Part shown: one piece after another, positions 1-7,137 of the stretch
Numbering within the stretch: position 1 is the stretch's first letter
Layout of the letters: every line of letters starts with the position of its first letter
Origin: Fidelibacterota bacterium
GTDB taxonomy: Bacteria > Fidelibacterota > Fidelibacteria > Fidelibacterales > Fidelibacteraceae
Length of the DNA: 14,017 nt
Assembly: GCA_029931905.1 (NCBI GenBank)
Contig: JAOZRH010000031.1
Span: forward strand, 3,637 to 17,653
Direction: 5' to 3'
Program-made: the position numbers and the translations under genes
The notes under the pieces: model-generated
What the model was told of the DNA's origin: nothing
What the model saw: only the letters and a program-made list of their open reading frames with translations
The model's database searches: none

Positions 1-1956
1 GAATTAGATCATATTTTTTCTAATAAAGTAAAGAAAAGTAATATTCCAATTGAATATAGAGTAGCTGCATTTCCGGAACAAGTAAATTTTTTTGTTGATA
101 GAAAGGAGAAAAAGATAATTAAACCGTTTGGATTGTATGATGATCAGAGTATAAATGATTTTATTTCATATTGGACGATTCCGGGAAATTGCAGAGCAAA
201 TTCTAAATTTGATTCACTCGTTATTCCGTTTAGATGTATTGGTGCTGATATTATACATCAAAAAGCGGTCGTATTTTCTGAAGGGTCATTAGCAAAGTCT
301 ATGCGAACATCAATGGCTTATCCGATTGTATTTGAACCGATAATAATGGATTCAACAATAATGGTAGATGGAGGATTATATAATAATTTACCAATTGAAG
401 AAGCAAAAAATATGGGAGCAAATTTTATTGTAGCAGTTAATGTTGGTGATGTTCCTCCAAAACCAGATGAAATTCAAGATGTGGAATCATTAGCAAGTCA
501 ATTAAGTAATATATTATCTGCCAGAAGTGATTCTAATTTTGTCGTTGGCTGGGATGAGTTTATTCAAATTGACAATTCTGATATTTCGCTTTTTGATTTT
601 ACTACAGGCGATTTAACAATAAAAAGAGGGTATGAAAAAGGTAAAATACTTGCCAAAAAACTTTCAAAAATGATTGATGAAAAAGCTGATATAAAATTGT
701 TACATAAAAAACAAAAAGAATATAGAAATTATTTGAAAGATTCAAAAAAAATAAAATTAAAAATAAGTAAAACTGAGAGATTTACAAGAGAACAAATAAT
801 TGGAATGATGGGAATTAACAAAAAATTTAATTATGAAGAATTTTATTTAGGCATACAAAGATTATATTCAACAAGATATTTTAGTAGTGTGGATTATGAT
901 ATTATAAATGATACAAATGATGACAAATTAATTGTAACAGTTGACTTAAAAGAAAACAAAGAAATAGAATTGCGAGGAGGATTTTATTTCGATAGTAACG
1001 CTGGAATGAATATGTATGCATCTCTATTTAGTGATTTCATGAAAAATACATCAATGGTTTTCAAAAATTATCTATTCCTTGGGAATTATCATACTGGTAT
1101 TAAATCATCGATTAATTTTCTAAATTCATATAAGTGGTCAATTAAAAAAATAAGATATTCATTATCCTTATCTCCATTTTTTCATCGATACATATACGAT
1201 GGAAATGTTTTTGGAGTTAGTAGTGTTTTTAAAACAAAATATGGAATTGATGCTATAGTATCGAGCTCTCTTGGTTGGAATAGAAAAATTGATTTACATT
1301 TGTGTGGAGTTGGTGGTAGTTATTCGGACACGAAGAATAATGTTTCGCAACATATGAATAGTTATAATTATAATAAGGCTTATGCTTATGCTGGGCTTAC
1401 ATATACAGGTATGAACATAAGTGAGATTCAACCATCTATAATTGGATACAAAATTACATTAAATTCTCAATTTGGACAAAGAATTAACAATTTGGGAAAA
1501 ATTAAATCTATTGAAGATGATAGTTTTTTAGGAATTGATATTAATAGCGAGTTTGGTCATAAATTAACTAATTATATGAGAGTATATGGAAATTTAAGAT
1601 ATAGTAAAATTCTTGGAGACACACCTCTATTAGAATATATCGTTCAAGATCAACCACAATATTTACAGTATAAAATAGGTGAAGATTTTTTTGCTAATAA
1701 AATATGGAGTGGATTATTTGGTATATGTAACAAATTTTTCTTTGACGATTTGTGGATAAAATTACAATTATTTGTTAGAGAGACACATCATATTGACATT
1801 AACAATCCGAGTAAATCTTTAGATGCTCAGCAAATTGGAGCTGAAATATTTTTATCGTATAAAACACCAATTGGACCAATTAGTTATGGTGTTTCAATAT
1901 TGAACAATGATAATTATACTCCAATATCTTGGGCAAGAATTGGACTTGAGTTTTAA
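1..1956 (+). CDS. Patatin-like phospholipase with POTRA-like segment and outer-membrane beta-barrel (5' truncated)
   Basis: The reading frame is open from base 1, so the gene begins left of the window; the TTG at 133 is internal, not a start. About 651 residues are visible. Residues 1-235 are the end of a patatin lipase domain: the DGG at residues 123-125 (bases 367-375), in the context VDGGLYNNLP, carries the catalytic Asp. The nucleophile motif GxSxG and the oxyanion loop must lie upstream and cannot be checked. Residues about 251-320 look like one POTRA repeat (FTREQIIGMMGINKKFN, then YFSSVDYDI). The rest is alternating aromatic/polar beta-strand sequence ending in LEF, with the C-terminal aromatic typical of outer-membrane proteins. 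This architecture matches PlpD-like (type Vd) proteins and related patatin/BamA-like fusions, so it is probably an outer-membrane phospholipase; the substrate is unknown. Confidence 0.88.
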   Translation, partial: ELDHIFSNKVKKSNIPIEYRVAAFPEQVNFFVDRKEKKIIKPFGLYDDQSINDFISYWTIPGNCRANSKFDSLVIPFRCIGADIIHQKAVVFSEGSLAKSMRTSMAYPIVFEPIIMDSTIMVDGGLYNNLPIEEAKNMGANFIVAVNVGDVPPKPDEIQDVESLASQLSNILSARSDSNFVVGWDEFIQIDNSDISLFDFTTGDLTIKRGYEKGKILAKKLSKMIDEKADIKLLHKKQKEYRNYLKDSKKIKLKISKTERFTREQIIGMMGINKKFNYEEFYLGIQRLYSTRYFSSVDYDIINDTNDDKLIVTVDLKENKEIELRGGFYFDSNAGMNMYASLFSDFMKNTSMVFKNYLFLGNYHTGIKSSINFLNSYKWSIKKIRYSLSLSPFFHRYIYDGNVFGVSSVFKTKYGIDAIVSSSLGWNRKIDLHLCGVGGSYSDTKNNVSQHMNSYNYNKAYAYAGLTYTGMNISEIQPSIIGYKITLNSQFGQRINNLGKIKSIEDDSFLGIDINSEFGHKLTNYMRVYGNLRYSKILGDTPLLEYIVQDQPQYLQYKIGEDFFANKIWSGLFGICNKFFFDDLWIKLQLFVRETHHIDINNPSKSLDAQQIGAEIFLSYKTPIGPISYGVSILNNDNYTPISWARIGLEF

Positions 1957-1995
1957 TAATGTTAGAAAATAATTTAATAATACAGGGAGGAAAAA

Positions 1996-2703
1996 ATGAA
2001 AAAACATAATAATATAAATAGTGTATTTTTTGCAATATTATTAATTGTGATTGGATTGTTAATATTGGTAAACAATTTTACTAATATTCAAATTGATTTG
2101 AATTTATCAAAATTATGGCCGTTGATATTAATATTTATTGGAATAAATAAATTATTTTCAGATGGCTCTGATAATGGATTTTCGATTATTATGATATTAA
2201 TTGGTTCTTTGTTTTTATTGAATAATTTTGGTTATTTAGATAAATTTAATTTTAATATATCTGATTTGTTTTGGCCAGCAATTTTAATTATTATCGGGGT
2301 GAATATATTAATTAAAAGAACAAAATTTACAAAAGATAAGCAAAGAAATATTATTGCTGATAAATCTGAAGAGTTTGATTATTTTACGATATTTAGTGGT
2401 TCAAAAAATAGAATTAATTCAAATAATCTCAAATCAGGAAAAGCAATTGCGGTATTTGGTGGATTGGAAATTGATTTGTTAAGTGCTAATAATAAAGAGA
2501 ATAAAATTGTGATTGATTTAACGGTAATATTCGGCGGAATTGAATTGAAAATTCCATCAAATTGGAATATAATTCAAAAAGGAATGCCAATTTTTGGTGG
2601 GTTTAGCGATAAAAGAATTGGTAAAGACCATAATTCAGAAAATGCACCAACGGTGTTTTTATATACTAACATTTTATTTGGTGGAATAACAATTAAAAAT
2701 TAA
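1996..2703 (+). CDS. LiaF-like membrane protein: duplicated transmembrane pair plus FGG-repeat beta domain
   Basis: The gene starts at ATG after a strong ribosome site (GGGAGG, about 1985-1990) and encodes 235 residues. Four hydrophobic helices lie near residues 10-26, 39-54, 62-78 and 90-106. The first and second pairs are visibly related (ILVNNF...LWPLILIFIGIN versus FLLNNF...LFWPAILIIIGVN), so the membrane half is an internal duplication. Residues about 128-235 form a soluble domain with a repeated turn: FSG at 133 and FGG at 154, 179, 200 and 228. This resembles the C-terminal LiaF-like domain (cell-wall-active antibiotic response family). In Firmicutes LiaF represses the LiaRS envelope-stress system. 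No two-component genes are nearby, so that role cannot be transferred. The gene ends directly against ispE (TAA then ATG) and is likely co-transcribed with it. The family call is fairly sure; the function is unknown. Confidence 0.75.
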   Translation: MKKHNNINSVFFAILLIVIGLLILVNNFTNIQIDLNLSKLWPLILIFIGINKLFSDGSDNGFSIIMILIGSLFLLNNFGYLDKFNFNISDLFWPAILIIIGVNILIKRTKFTKDKQRNIIADKSEEFDYFTIFSGSKNRINSNNLKSGKAIAVFGGLEIDLLSANNKENKIVIDLTVIFGGIELKIPSNWNIIQKGMPIFGGFSDKRIGKDHNSENAPTVFLYTNILFGGITIKN

Positions 2704-3552
2704 ATGGTGCGTAAAATCGAAAATTTAAAATCAAATAGCAAAATTAATATTGGGTTAAGAATTCTTGGAAAGAGAAGAGATGGTTATCATTTAATTGAAA
2801 CAATATTCCAAGAAATAGATTTTTATGATGAAATAAGTTTAGAAAAAAACAATAGTGGACAGTTCACAATTGAATGCAATGATGAATCAATAAAATCAAA
2901 TAACAATATTATCATAAAAACTGCGAATTTAGTTAAACCATTATTACCTACGAATTTTGGAGTACATTTTAGATTAAAAAAAAATATCCCTATTGGTGCA
3001 GGGCTTGGTGGTGGATCGGCAAATGCAGCGACAGTATTAAAGTATTTATCTAATTACTTTAAAGAAGATAATAGTGTGAAAAATAATTTATTGTTAAATT
3101 ATGCGACGAAAATTGGAGCCGATGTCCCATTTTTTCTTAATGGTCACACAGCTTATGCAACTGGAATAGGTGAAGAATTAGAACAAATATTTATTAAAAA
3201 AGATTGGTTCATCTTACTAATTTTACCAAAATTTAATATTTCAACGGCTTTTGCTTATAATTCGTTAAATATTTCCTTGACAGATGGAATAAAAAACACT
3301 ATTTTATTAAGCTATTTAAGAAATGGTTTTAAATGGCAGTTTTTTGAAAATGATTTTGAAAAAAATATTATTCCGGCATATCCGCAAATTGGTTTAATGA
3401 AAAAAGCATTAGTTGATAATGGTGCTGTTTTTTCCAGTTTGTCGGGTTCTGGCTCGACTGTGTATGGGATATTTGAAAATTTATTATCAGCAGAAAGTGC
3501 AAAAGAGAATTTGAGAGAATTTGGTAGAATTGTAGTTTCAAGGCCGGTATAA
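2704..3552 (+). CDS. ispE: 4-diphosphocytidyl-2-C-methyl-D-erythritol kinase
   Basis: IspE is a GHMP-family kinase that phosphorylates CDP-methylerythritol with ATP in the cytoplasmic MEP (non-mevalonate) isoprenoid pathway. At 282 residues it has family length. Visible motifs are the N-terminal SKINIGL...RRDGYH block (residues 12-29, with Lys13), the glycine-rich ATP loop PIGAGLGGGSAN (96-107), GADVPFF with the catalytic Asp at 140, and the C-terminal LSGSGST (246-252). The ATG abuts the stop of the upstream gene and no Shine-Dalgarno sequence lies close by, so translation is probably coupled to the LiaF-like gene. A GTG at 2707 is a possible but less likely start. The gene shows that this organism uses the MEP pathway. 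The order ispE, tRNA-Gln, prs, rplY, pth is also known from several Proteobacteria. Confidence 0.95.
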   Translation: MVRKIENLKSNSKINIGLRILGKRRDGYHLIETIFQEIDFYDEISLEKNNSGQFTIECNDESIKSNNNIIIKTANLVKPLLPTNFGVHFRLKKNIPIGAGLGGGSANAATVLKYLSNYFKEDNSVKNNLLLNYATKIGADVPFFLNGHTAYATGIGEELEQIFIKKDWFILLILPKFNISTAFAYNSLNISLTDGIKNTILLSYLRNGFKWQFFENDFEKNIIPAYPQIGLMKKALVDNGAVFSSLSGSGSTVYGIFENLLSAESAKENLREFGRIVVSRPV

Positions 3553-3567
3553 ATAGAAACATTATTC

Positions 3568-3638
3568 TCGGGGATCGTTCAATGGTAGGACACATGGTTT
3601 TGGTCCATGCGATAGGGGTTCGACTCCCTTTCCCTGAG
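3568..3638 (+). tRNA. tRNA-Gln, anticodon TTG (reads CAA)
   Basis: The cloverleaf can be folded by hand. The acceptor stem pairs 3568-3574 with 3631-3637 (seven pairs, one G-T). The D stem is 3577-3580 with 3588-3591. The anticodon stem is 3593-3597 with 3605-3609, enclosing the loop TTTTGGT with anticodon TTG at 3600-3602. The variable region is 3610-3613. The T stem is 3614-3618 with 3626-3630, enclosing TTCGACT. The discriminator is G3638, as expected for glutamine tRNAs. The 3' CCA is not encoded, because G is followed by CAA, so it must be added by a nucleotidyltransferase. The gene lies only 15 bases after ispE and 54 before prs, so it is probably cut out of a polycistronic transcript. 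Confidence 0.97.
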
Positions 3639-3692
3639 CAAAGCACACACAGTTAAGCAATAAGGAATTTTAAAAAAAGAGAGAATAGCAAT

Positions 3693-4628
3693 ATGAAATT
3701 GAAAGTATTTTCTGGTAGTTCTAATTTACCGTTGGCAAAAAAAATTTGTGATCATTTAGGTATTGAGTTAGGAAAATTAACTCTAAAAAGATTCAGTGAT
3801 GGTGAAATTTGGTGTAAATATGAAGAAAGTATCCGAGGTGATGATATATATATTATTCAATCAACAAATTCACCTGCAGAAAATTATATGGAATTATTAT
3901 TATTATTAGATGGAGCAAAAAGAGCTTCTGCAGGAAAAATTACGGCAGTCGTTCCATATTATGGTTATGCAAGACAAGATAGAAAGGATCAACCACGAGT
4001 GCCAATTTCTGCAAGATTATTTGTGGATTTAATGGTGAGGGCTGGGGCTGAAAGAATAATTTCAATGGATCTTCATTCAACTCAAATTCAAGGATATGTT
4101 GATGTTCCATTTGATCATTTATATTCAAGACCAACTTTTTTAAAGTACTTCAAGAATAATGAAATAATGAAAGAAAATACAATTGTGGTTGCCCCTGATA
4201 TGGGAAGTGTTCCTATGGCACGAAGTTTCGCAAGATATTGGAATAAAAAAATGGCGATAATCGATAAAAGAAGAACAGAACACAATAAAGCCGAGGTTAT
4301 GAATTTAATTGGAAATGTGGAAGGTAAATCTGCTTTACTTTTAGATGATATGGTTGATACTGCAGGGACTTTATGTGCAGCTGCAGAAAAATTGATTGAT
4401 ATGGGCGCTGTTGAAGTTAATGCATTATTTACACATTCTGTGTTATCTGGAAATGCAATAGATAAAATTAGGAATTCAAAAATATCATCAATAATAACTA
4501 CGGATACTATCGATGTGCCAAAAGAGAAACAAATTAAAGAATTAAAGATTGTTTCAGTTGCTGAAATATTTGCAGAAGCAATAAATAGAACATATAATAA
4601 CGAGTCAATAAGTAAATTATTTTTTTAA
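3693..4628 (+). CDS. prs: Ribose-phosphate pyrophosphokinase (PRPP synthetase)
   Basis: Prs makes 5-phosphoribosyl-1-pyrophosphate from ribose 5-phosphate and ATP, feeding purine, pyrimidine, histidine, tryptophan and NAD synthesis. The 311-residue length fits class I enzymes. Visible motifs are YYGYARQDRK (residues 89-98), DLHSTQIQG starting at Asp126 (pyrophosphate/metal region; commonly DLHAGQIQG in relatives), the flexible-loop KRR at 192-194, and the PRPP-binding loop DDMVDTAGT (218-226). The start is ATG with only a weak purine-rich site (AAGAGAG, 3678-3684). No terminator separates it from the tRNA gene, so I infer one operon. It supplies the substrate for the purine pathway encoded further right, although an intrinsic terminator lies between the two groups. 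Confidence 0.96.
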   Translation: MKLKVFSGSSNLPLAKKICDHLGIELGKLTLKRFSDGEIWCKYEESIRGDDIYIIQSTNSPAENYMELLLLLDGAKRASAGKITAVVPYYGYARQDRKDQPRVPISARLFVDLMVRAGAERIISMDLHSTQIQGYVDVPFDHLYSRPTFLKYFKNNEIMKENTIVVAPDMGSVPMARSFARYWNKKMAIIDKRRTEHNKAEVMNLIGNVEGKSALLLDDMVDTAGTLCAAAEKLIDMGAVEVNALFTHSVLSGNAIDKIRNSKISSIITTDTIDVPKEKQIKELKIVSVAEIFAEAINRTYNNESISKLFF

Positions 4629-4649
4629 AGAAAAGGAGCAAATAAATTT

Positions 4650-5294
4650 ATGAAAGAAGACAAATTAAAAGCAGAGTTGAGAAAAGAAATCAGCAAAAGA
4701 GCGAACAAAAAGCTTAGAAGGGAAGGATTGATCCCTGTAAATTATTATTCAAAAAAAGAAGATAATATTAATTTACAAATAAACAGTCGTGAATTTGTGC
4801 ACATTATGAAAACTGGTGTTCATATTATTAATTTAGAAATTGGTAAAAAAAACAAAACAGCATTAGTGAAAGAGATTCAATTTCATCCTGTTTCTGAAGA
4901 TATACTTCATGTAGATTTTCAAGGTGTTTTGTTATCAGATAAAGTTGATGTTAATGTTAAATTAAACTTTATTGGTAGTGCTATTGGAATCAAAGAGGGT
5001 GGAGTTCTTGAAATATTAATGCGTGATATCGAAATCAAATGTAAAGCTGGTGAAATTCCAAAGTCATTAGATGTAGATATTACTAATTTAAATGTTGGCG
5101 ATTTACTTTTTGTTAAAGATTTGAAATTTGGTGATTTAGAAATCTTATCAAATTTAAATGCCATTCTTGCAACAGTTACGGTACCAAAGATTGAAACAGA
5201 AACTCAAATACCTGAAGAAGGCGAAGAATCTGATGAAACTACTGAAACTGATGAAACTACTGAAACTACTGAAGAAGAGAAGGGAAAAGAATAA
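4650..5294 (+). CDS. rplY: 50S ribosomal protein L25, long CTC/TL5 form
   Basis: L25 binds 5S rRNA in the large ribosomal subunit. This 214-residue protein is the long two-domain form (general stress protein CTC, TL5), not the short E. coli form. The RNA-binding L25 domain covers residues about 1-92 (LRREGLIPVNYY, then VKEIQFHPVSEDILHVDFQ), and the beta-rich C-terminal domain about 93-185. After residue 185 comes a very acidic Glu/Thr tail containing two identical DETTET units at residues 195-206. The start is ATG after AAGGAG at about 4633-4638. It follows prs by 21 bases, and its stop touches the pth start, in line with the widespread prs-rplY-pth order. The acidic tail is common in this form and its role is unclear. 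Confidence 0.95.
   Translation: MKEDKLKAELRKEISKRANKKLRREGLIPVNYYSKKEDNINLQINSREFVHIMKTGVHIINLEIGKKNKTALVKEIQFHPVSEDILHVDFQGVLLSDKVDVNVKLNFIGSAIGIKEGGVLEILMRDIEIKCKAGEIPKSLDVDITNLNVGDLLFVKDLKFGDLEILSNLNAILATVTVPKIETETQIPEEGEESDETTETDETTETTEEEKGKE
5232..5267 (+). repeat. Perfect 18-base tandem duplication inside rplY
   Basis: Bases 5232-5249 and 5250-5267 are identical 18-base units (gatgaaactactgaaact), in frame and each encoding DETTET. A partial continuation (actgaa) follows. The repeat lies in the disordered acidic tail of L25, so gain or loss of a unit would keep the frame. It could be a replication-slippage site with length variation between strains. Confidence 0.9.
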
Positions 5295-5870
5295 TTGAAA
5301 GCAATTGTTGGATTGGGTAATCCTGGAAGAAAATATTCTATGACGAGACATAATGTTGGATATATGGTAATTGATGAATTGTCTAATAGATTAGGATTAA
5401 AATTCAAATCCGGCAAAGGTGAATACTTATATGCTTCAAATAATAAGGTGATTTTGATTAAACCATTAACATATATGAATAATAGCGGAATAGCAGTTCA
5501 AGATATTTTACAATATTTTAAAATATTGTCAACTGATTTGCTCGTTATTTTTGATGATTTGGATCTTCCATTTGGAAAAATTAGAATTCGTTCTAATGGT
5601 TCTAGTGGTGGACATAATGGTATTAAATCAATATTAAATTATTTAGATACTGATTCATTTCATAGATTAAAGATTGGAATTAGTAATGAACAAAGAGAAT
5701 TTATTGAAGCTGATAAGTTTGTTTTGGGAAAGTTCTTAAAAGAAGAGAAAGTAAAAATTGAAGAGATAATTAATAAATGTGTTGATATTGTTGATGTATT
5801 TATTTCTAATGATATTAAGGAATCGATTAATTTAAACAATAGAAACAATTTAACTGATAGTAACAAATAA
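5295..5870 (+). CDS. pth: Peptidyl-tRNA hydrolase
   Basis: Pth releases tRNA from peptidyl-tRNAs that drop off the ribosome. The 191 residues match the usual length. Family motifs are clear: GLGNPGRKYSMTRHNVGY (residues 6-23) with the catalytic His19, KPLTYMNNSG (56-65) with the conserved Asn62, FDDLDLPFG (86-94) with Asp87 as the catalytic-site acid, and GGHNGIKS (105-112). The start is a TTG immediately after the rplY stop (TAA then TTG). Family alignment puts Met1 exactly there, and a purine-rich stretch (about 5275-5284) inside the end of rplY can serve as ribosome site. Expression is therefore probably coupled to rplY. Confidence 0.95.
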   Translation: MKAIVGLGNPGRKYSMTRHNVGYMVIDELSNRLGLKFKSGKGEYLYASNNKVILIKPLTYMNNSGIAVQDILQYFKILSTDLLVIFDDLDLPFGKIRIRSNGSSGGHNGIKSILNYLDTDSFHRLKIGISNEQREFIEADKFVLGKFLKEEKVKIEEIINKCVDIVDVFISNDIKESINLNNRNNLTDSNK

Positions 5871-5883
5871 AAGGAGATATAAA

Positions 5884-6297
5884 TTGAAATTATACGAAAT
5901 ACTATTTATTGTTCATCCAAATTATGAAGAAGCAAGATTAACAAAAGTTGTTGATAATGTAAAAGAAAAAATAACAAATAATGGTGGAACAATAATCGAT
6001 GTTAGTGAAATGGGTAAGAAAAAATTAGCATACAAGATTGAAAATCATAGATATGGTAATTATATTTTAATTCATTTTGAATCAGAGCCACAATTCATTT
6101 CAGAATTTAAAAAATGGTTAAAGATTCAAACACAAATTTTAGCAAGAATAATTGTTAGAATAGAGAAAAAAGATTTGGAAAATGATGACAAAAAAGAAAA
6201 TGTTGAAGAAAAGAAAGTAGTTTCTGAAAAAGTTGAAGTTGAAATTGAAGAAGATATTCAAGACGAATCAGCTGAAGAAAATGAAGTTGCTAAATAA
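5884..6297 (+). CDS. rpsF: 30S ribosomal protein S6
   Basis: S6 pairs with S18 on the platform of the small subunit. The N-terminal 98 residues are a normal S6 fold (LYEILFIVHPNYEE, YRYGNY-like HRYGNYILIHFE, then a basic ARIIVRIEKK). Residues after about 100 form a Glu/Lys-rich tail, giving 137 residues in total. The start is TTG at 5884, supported by a very good AAGGAG site at 5871-5876 with 7-base spacing and by family alignment; no ATG fits. It begins 13 bases after pth. It is followed directly by rpsR, with no ssb (as in Bacillus) or priB (as in E. coli) in between. Confidence 0.94.
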   Translation: MKLYEILFIVHPNYEEARLTKVVDNVKEKITNNGGTIIDVSEMGKKKLAYKIENHRYGNYILIHFESEPQFISEFKKWLKIQTQILARIIVRIEKKDLENDDKKENVEEKKVVSEKVEVEIEEDIQDESAEENEVAK

Positions 6298-6336
6298 ACA
6301 ATTTAATTATAAGAGAAATTATTCAGAGGAGAAATA

Positions 6337-6564
6337 ATGGCATTTATAAATAAACGAAAAATGTGTAAATTTTGTGAAGAAAAGGATATAAAAATTGATT
6401 ATAAGGAATATAATAATTTAAAGAAATTTTTAAATTCACAAGGTAAAATTATTCCAAGACGAGTTACCGGGTTATGTACAAAACATCAGAAACGATTGGT
6501 AAGAGCAGTAAAAAGAGCGCGTAATATTGCATTGCTTCCATATTCGTATAATCTTGAGAACTAA
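6337..6564 (+). CDS. rpsR: 30S ribosomal protein S18, cysteine-containing form
   Basis: S18 is a small-subunit protein that forms a heterodimer with S6. The 75 residues align with the family over the full length (KIIPRRVTGLCTKHQKRLVRAVKRARN-type core, broken here only by wording; see residues 37-63). It keeps the set Cys10, Cys13, Cys47 and His50, the arrangement of the zinc-binding C+ form; the C- paralogues lack these residues. The start is ATG after AGAGGAG (about 6325-6331). It lies 39 bases after rpsF and 18 before rplI, in the universal S6-S18-L9 order. Confidence 0.96.
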   Translation: MAFINKRKMCKFCEEKDIKIDYKEYNNLKKFLNSQGKIIPRRVTGLCTKHQKRLVRAVKRARNIALLPYSYNLEN

Positions 6565-6582
6565 TTAATAGAGGAATAAATT

Positions 6583-7026
6583 ATGAAAATAATACTAAAA
6601 GAAAAAATTGAAAAGTTAGGTAATAAGAATGATATTATTGAAGTCAAAGATGGATATGCAAGAAATTATCTTTTACCTAAAAAAATGGCATTAAAGGCTA
6701 CTAAAGCAAATATGAATGTTATAAACGAGTTAGAGCGAGTAAGAGCAAGAAAAGAAAAATCAGTTGTTCTTACAGCTCAAAAATTGGCTGAAAAACTAAA
6801 AAATGTTTCTCTTACAATTTCTATGGAAGCTGGGGAAGATGAAAAAATATTTGGTTCAGTTACCACTCAAAAAATTGCAGAATTATTAGAAGAAAAAGGT
6901 TTTAATATTGACAAACATAAGGTTGTTATTGAAACACCAATTAAAAATTTAGGTGTGTTTAATACTCAAATTAAATTGCATACTGATATTGTTGCTGAAG
7001 TAAAACTTTGGGTTGTTAAGAAATAG
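6583..7026 (+). CDS. rplI: 50S ribosomal protein L9
   Basis: L9 binds 23S rRNA at the base of the L1 stalk and helps hold the reading frame. The 147 residues have normal length. The N-terminal signature is present (residues 13-36: GNKNDIIEVKDGYARNYLLP and following), then the long connecting helix (Lys/Glu/Ala rich, about 40-75) and the C-terminal domain, with GEDEKIFGSVT near residues 84-94. The start is ATG after AGAGGAA. It is the last gene before a strong intrinsic terminator, so it ends the first transcription unit. Confidence 0.96.
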   Translation: MKIILKEKIEKLGNKNDIIEVKDGYARNYLLPKKMALKATKANMNVINELERVRARKEKSVVLTAQKLAEKLKNVSLTISMEAGEDEKIFGSVTTQKIAELLEEKGFNIDKHKVVIETPIKNLGVFNTQIKLHTDIVAEVKLWVVKK

Positions 7027-7069
7027 AGTTAATAAAAAATAACAACAATTTTGTTAAATTGTAATATTT

Positions 7070-7101
7070 AAAGATGCTAAATAATATTAGCATCTTTTTT
7101 T
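7070..7101 (+). terminator. Rho-independent terminator after rplI
   Basis: An 11-base stem (7070-7080 with 7087-7097, core AGATGCTAA / TTAGCATCT) closes a six-base loop ATAATA and runs into a T tract (7095-7101). Few G-C pairs are present, as expected in such AT-rich DNA, but pairing is perfect. It lies 43 bases after the rplI stop and separates the ribosomal/ispE unit from priA. Confidence 0.9.
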
Positions 7102-7102
7102 A

Positions 7103-7131
7103 TTGTAATTAATAGTCAATTTAGATAATAT
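7103..7131 (+). promoter_or_regulatory. Candidate priA promoter, possibly giving a leaderless mRNA
   Basis: TTGTAA at 7103-7108 and TAATAT at 7126-7131 are separated by 17 bases, a standard spacing for a housekeeping promoter. Transcription starting about seven bases after the -10 box would begin at or very near the priA ATG at 7138. There is no Shine-Dalgarno sequence in front of that ATG. Boxes like these arise easily in AT-rich DNA, so this is tentative; its place just after a terminator adds some weight. Confidence 0.35.
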
Positions 7132-7137
7132 TGCGTT

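Noticed and set aside
133..135. TTG at 133 as start of the first gene
   Set aside because: The same frame is open back to base 1 and encodes patatin-like sequence (IEYRVAAFPEQ), so the gene is truncated by the window edge and TTG is internal.
3368..3646. Minus-strand open frame overlapping ispE and the tRNA
   Set aside because: It runs through a perfect tRNA-Gln cloverleaf and the conserved IspE C-terminus. The peptide GSRTPIAWTK at its N-terminus is a translation of antisense tRNA, a known artefact.
7044..7055. AACAA/TTGTT palindrome before the rplI terminator
   Set aside because: Five A-T dominated pairs with a two-base loop are expected by chance in this composition. The 7070-7101 hairpin explains termination.
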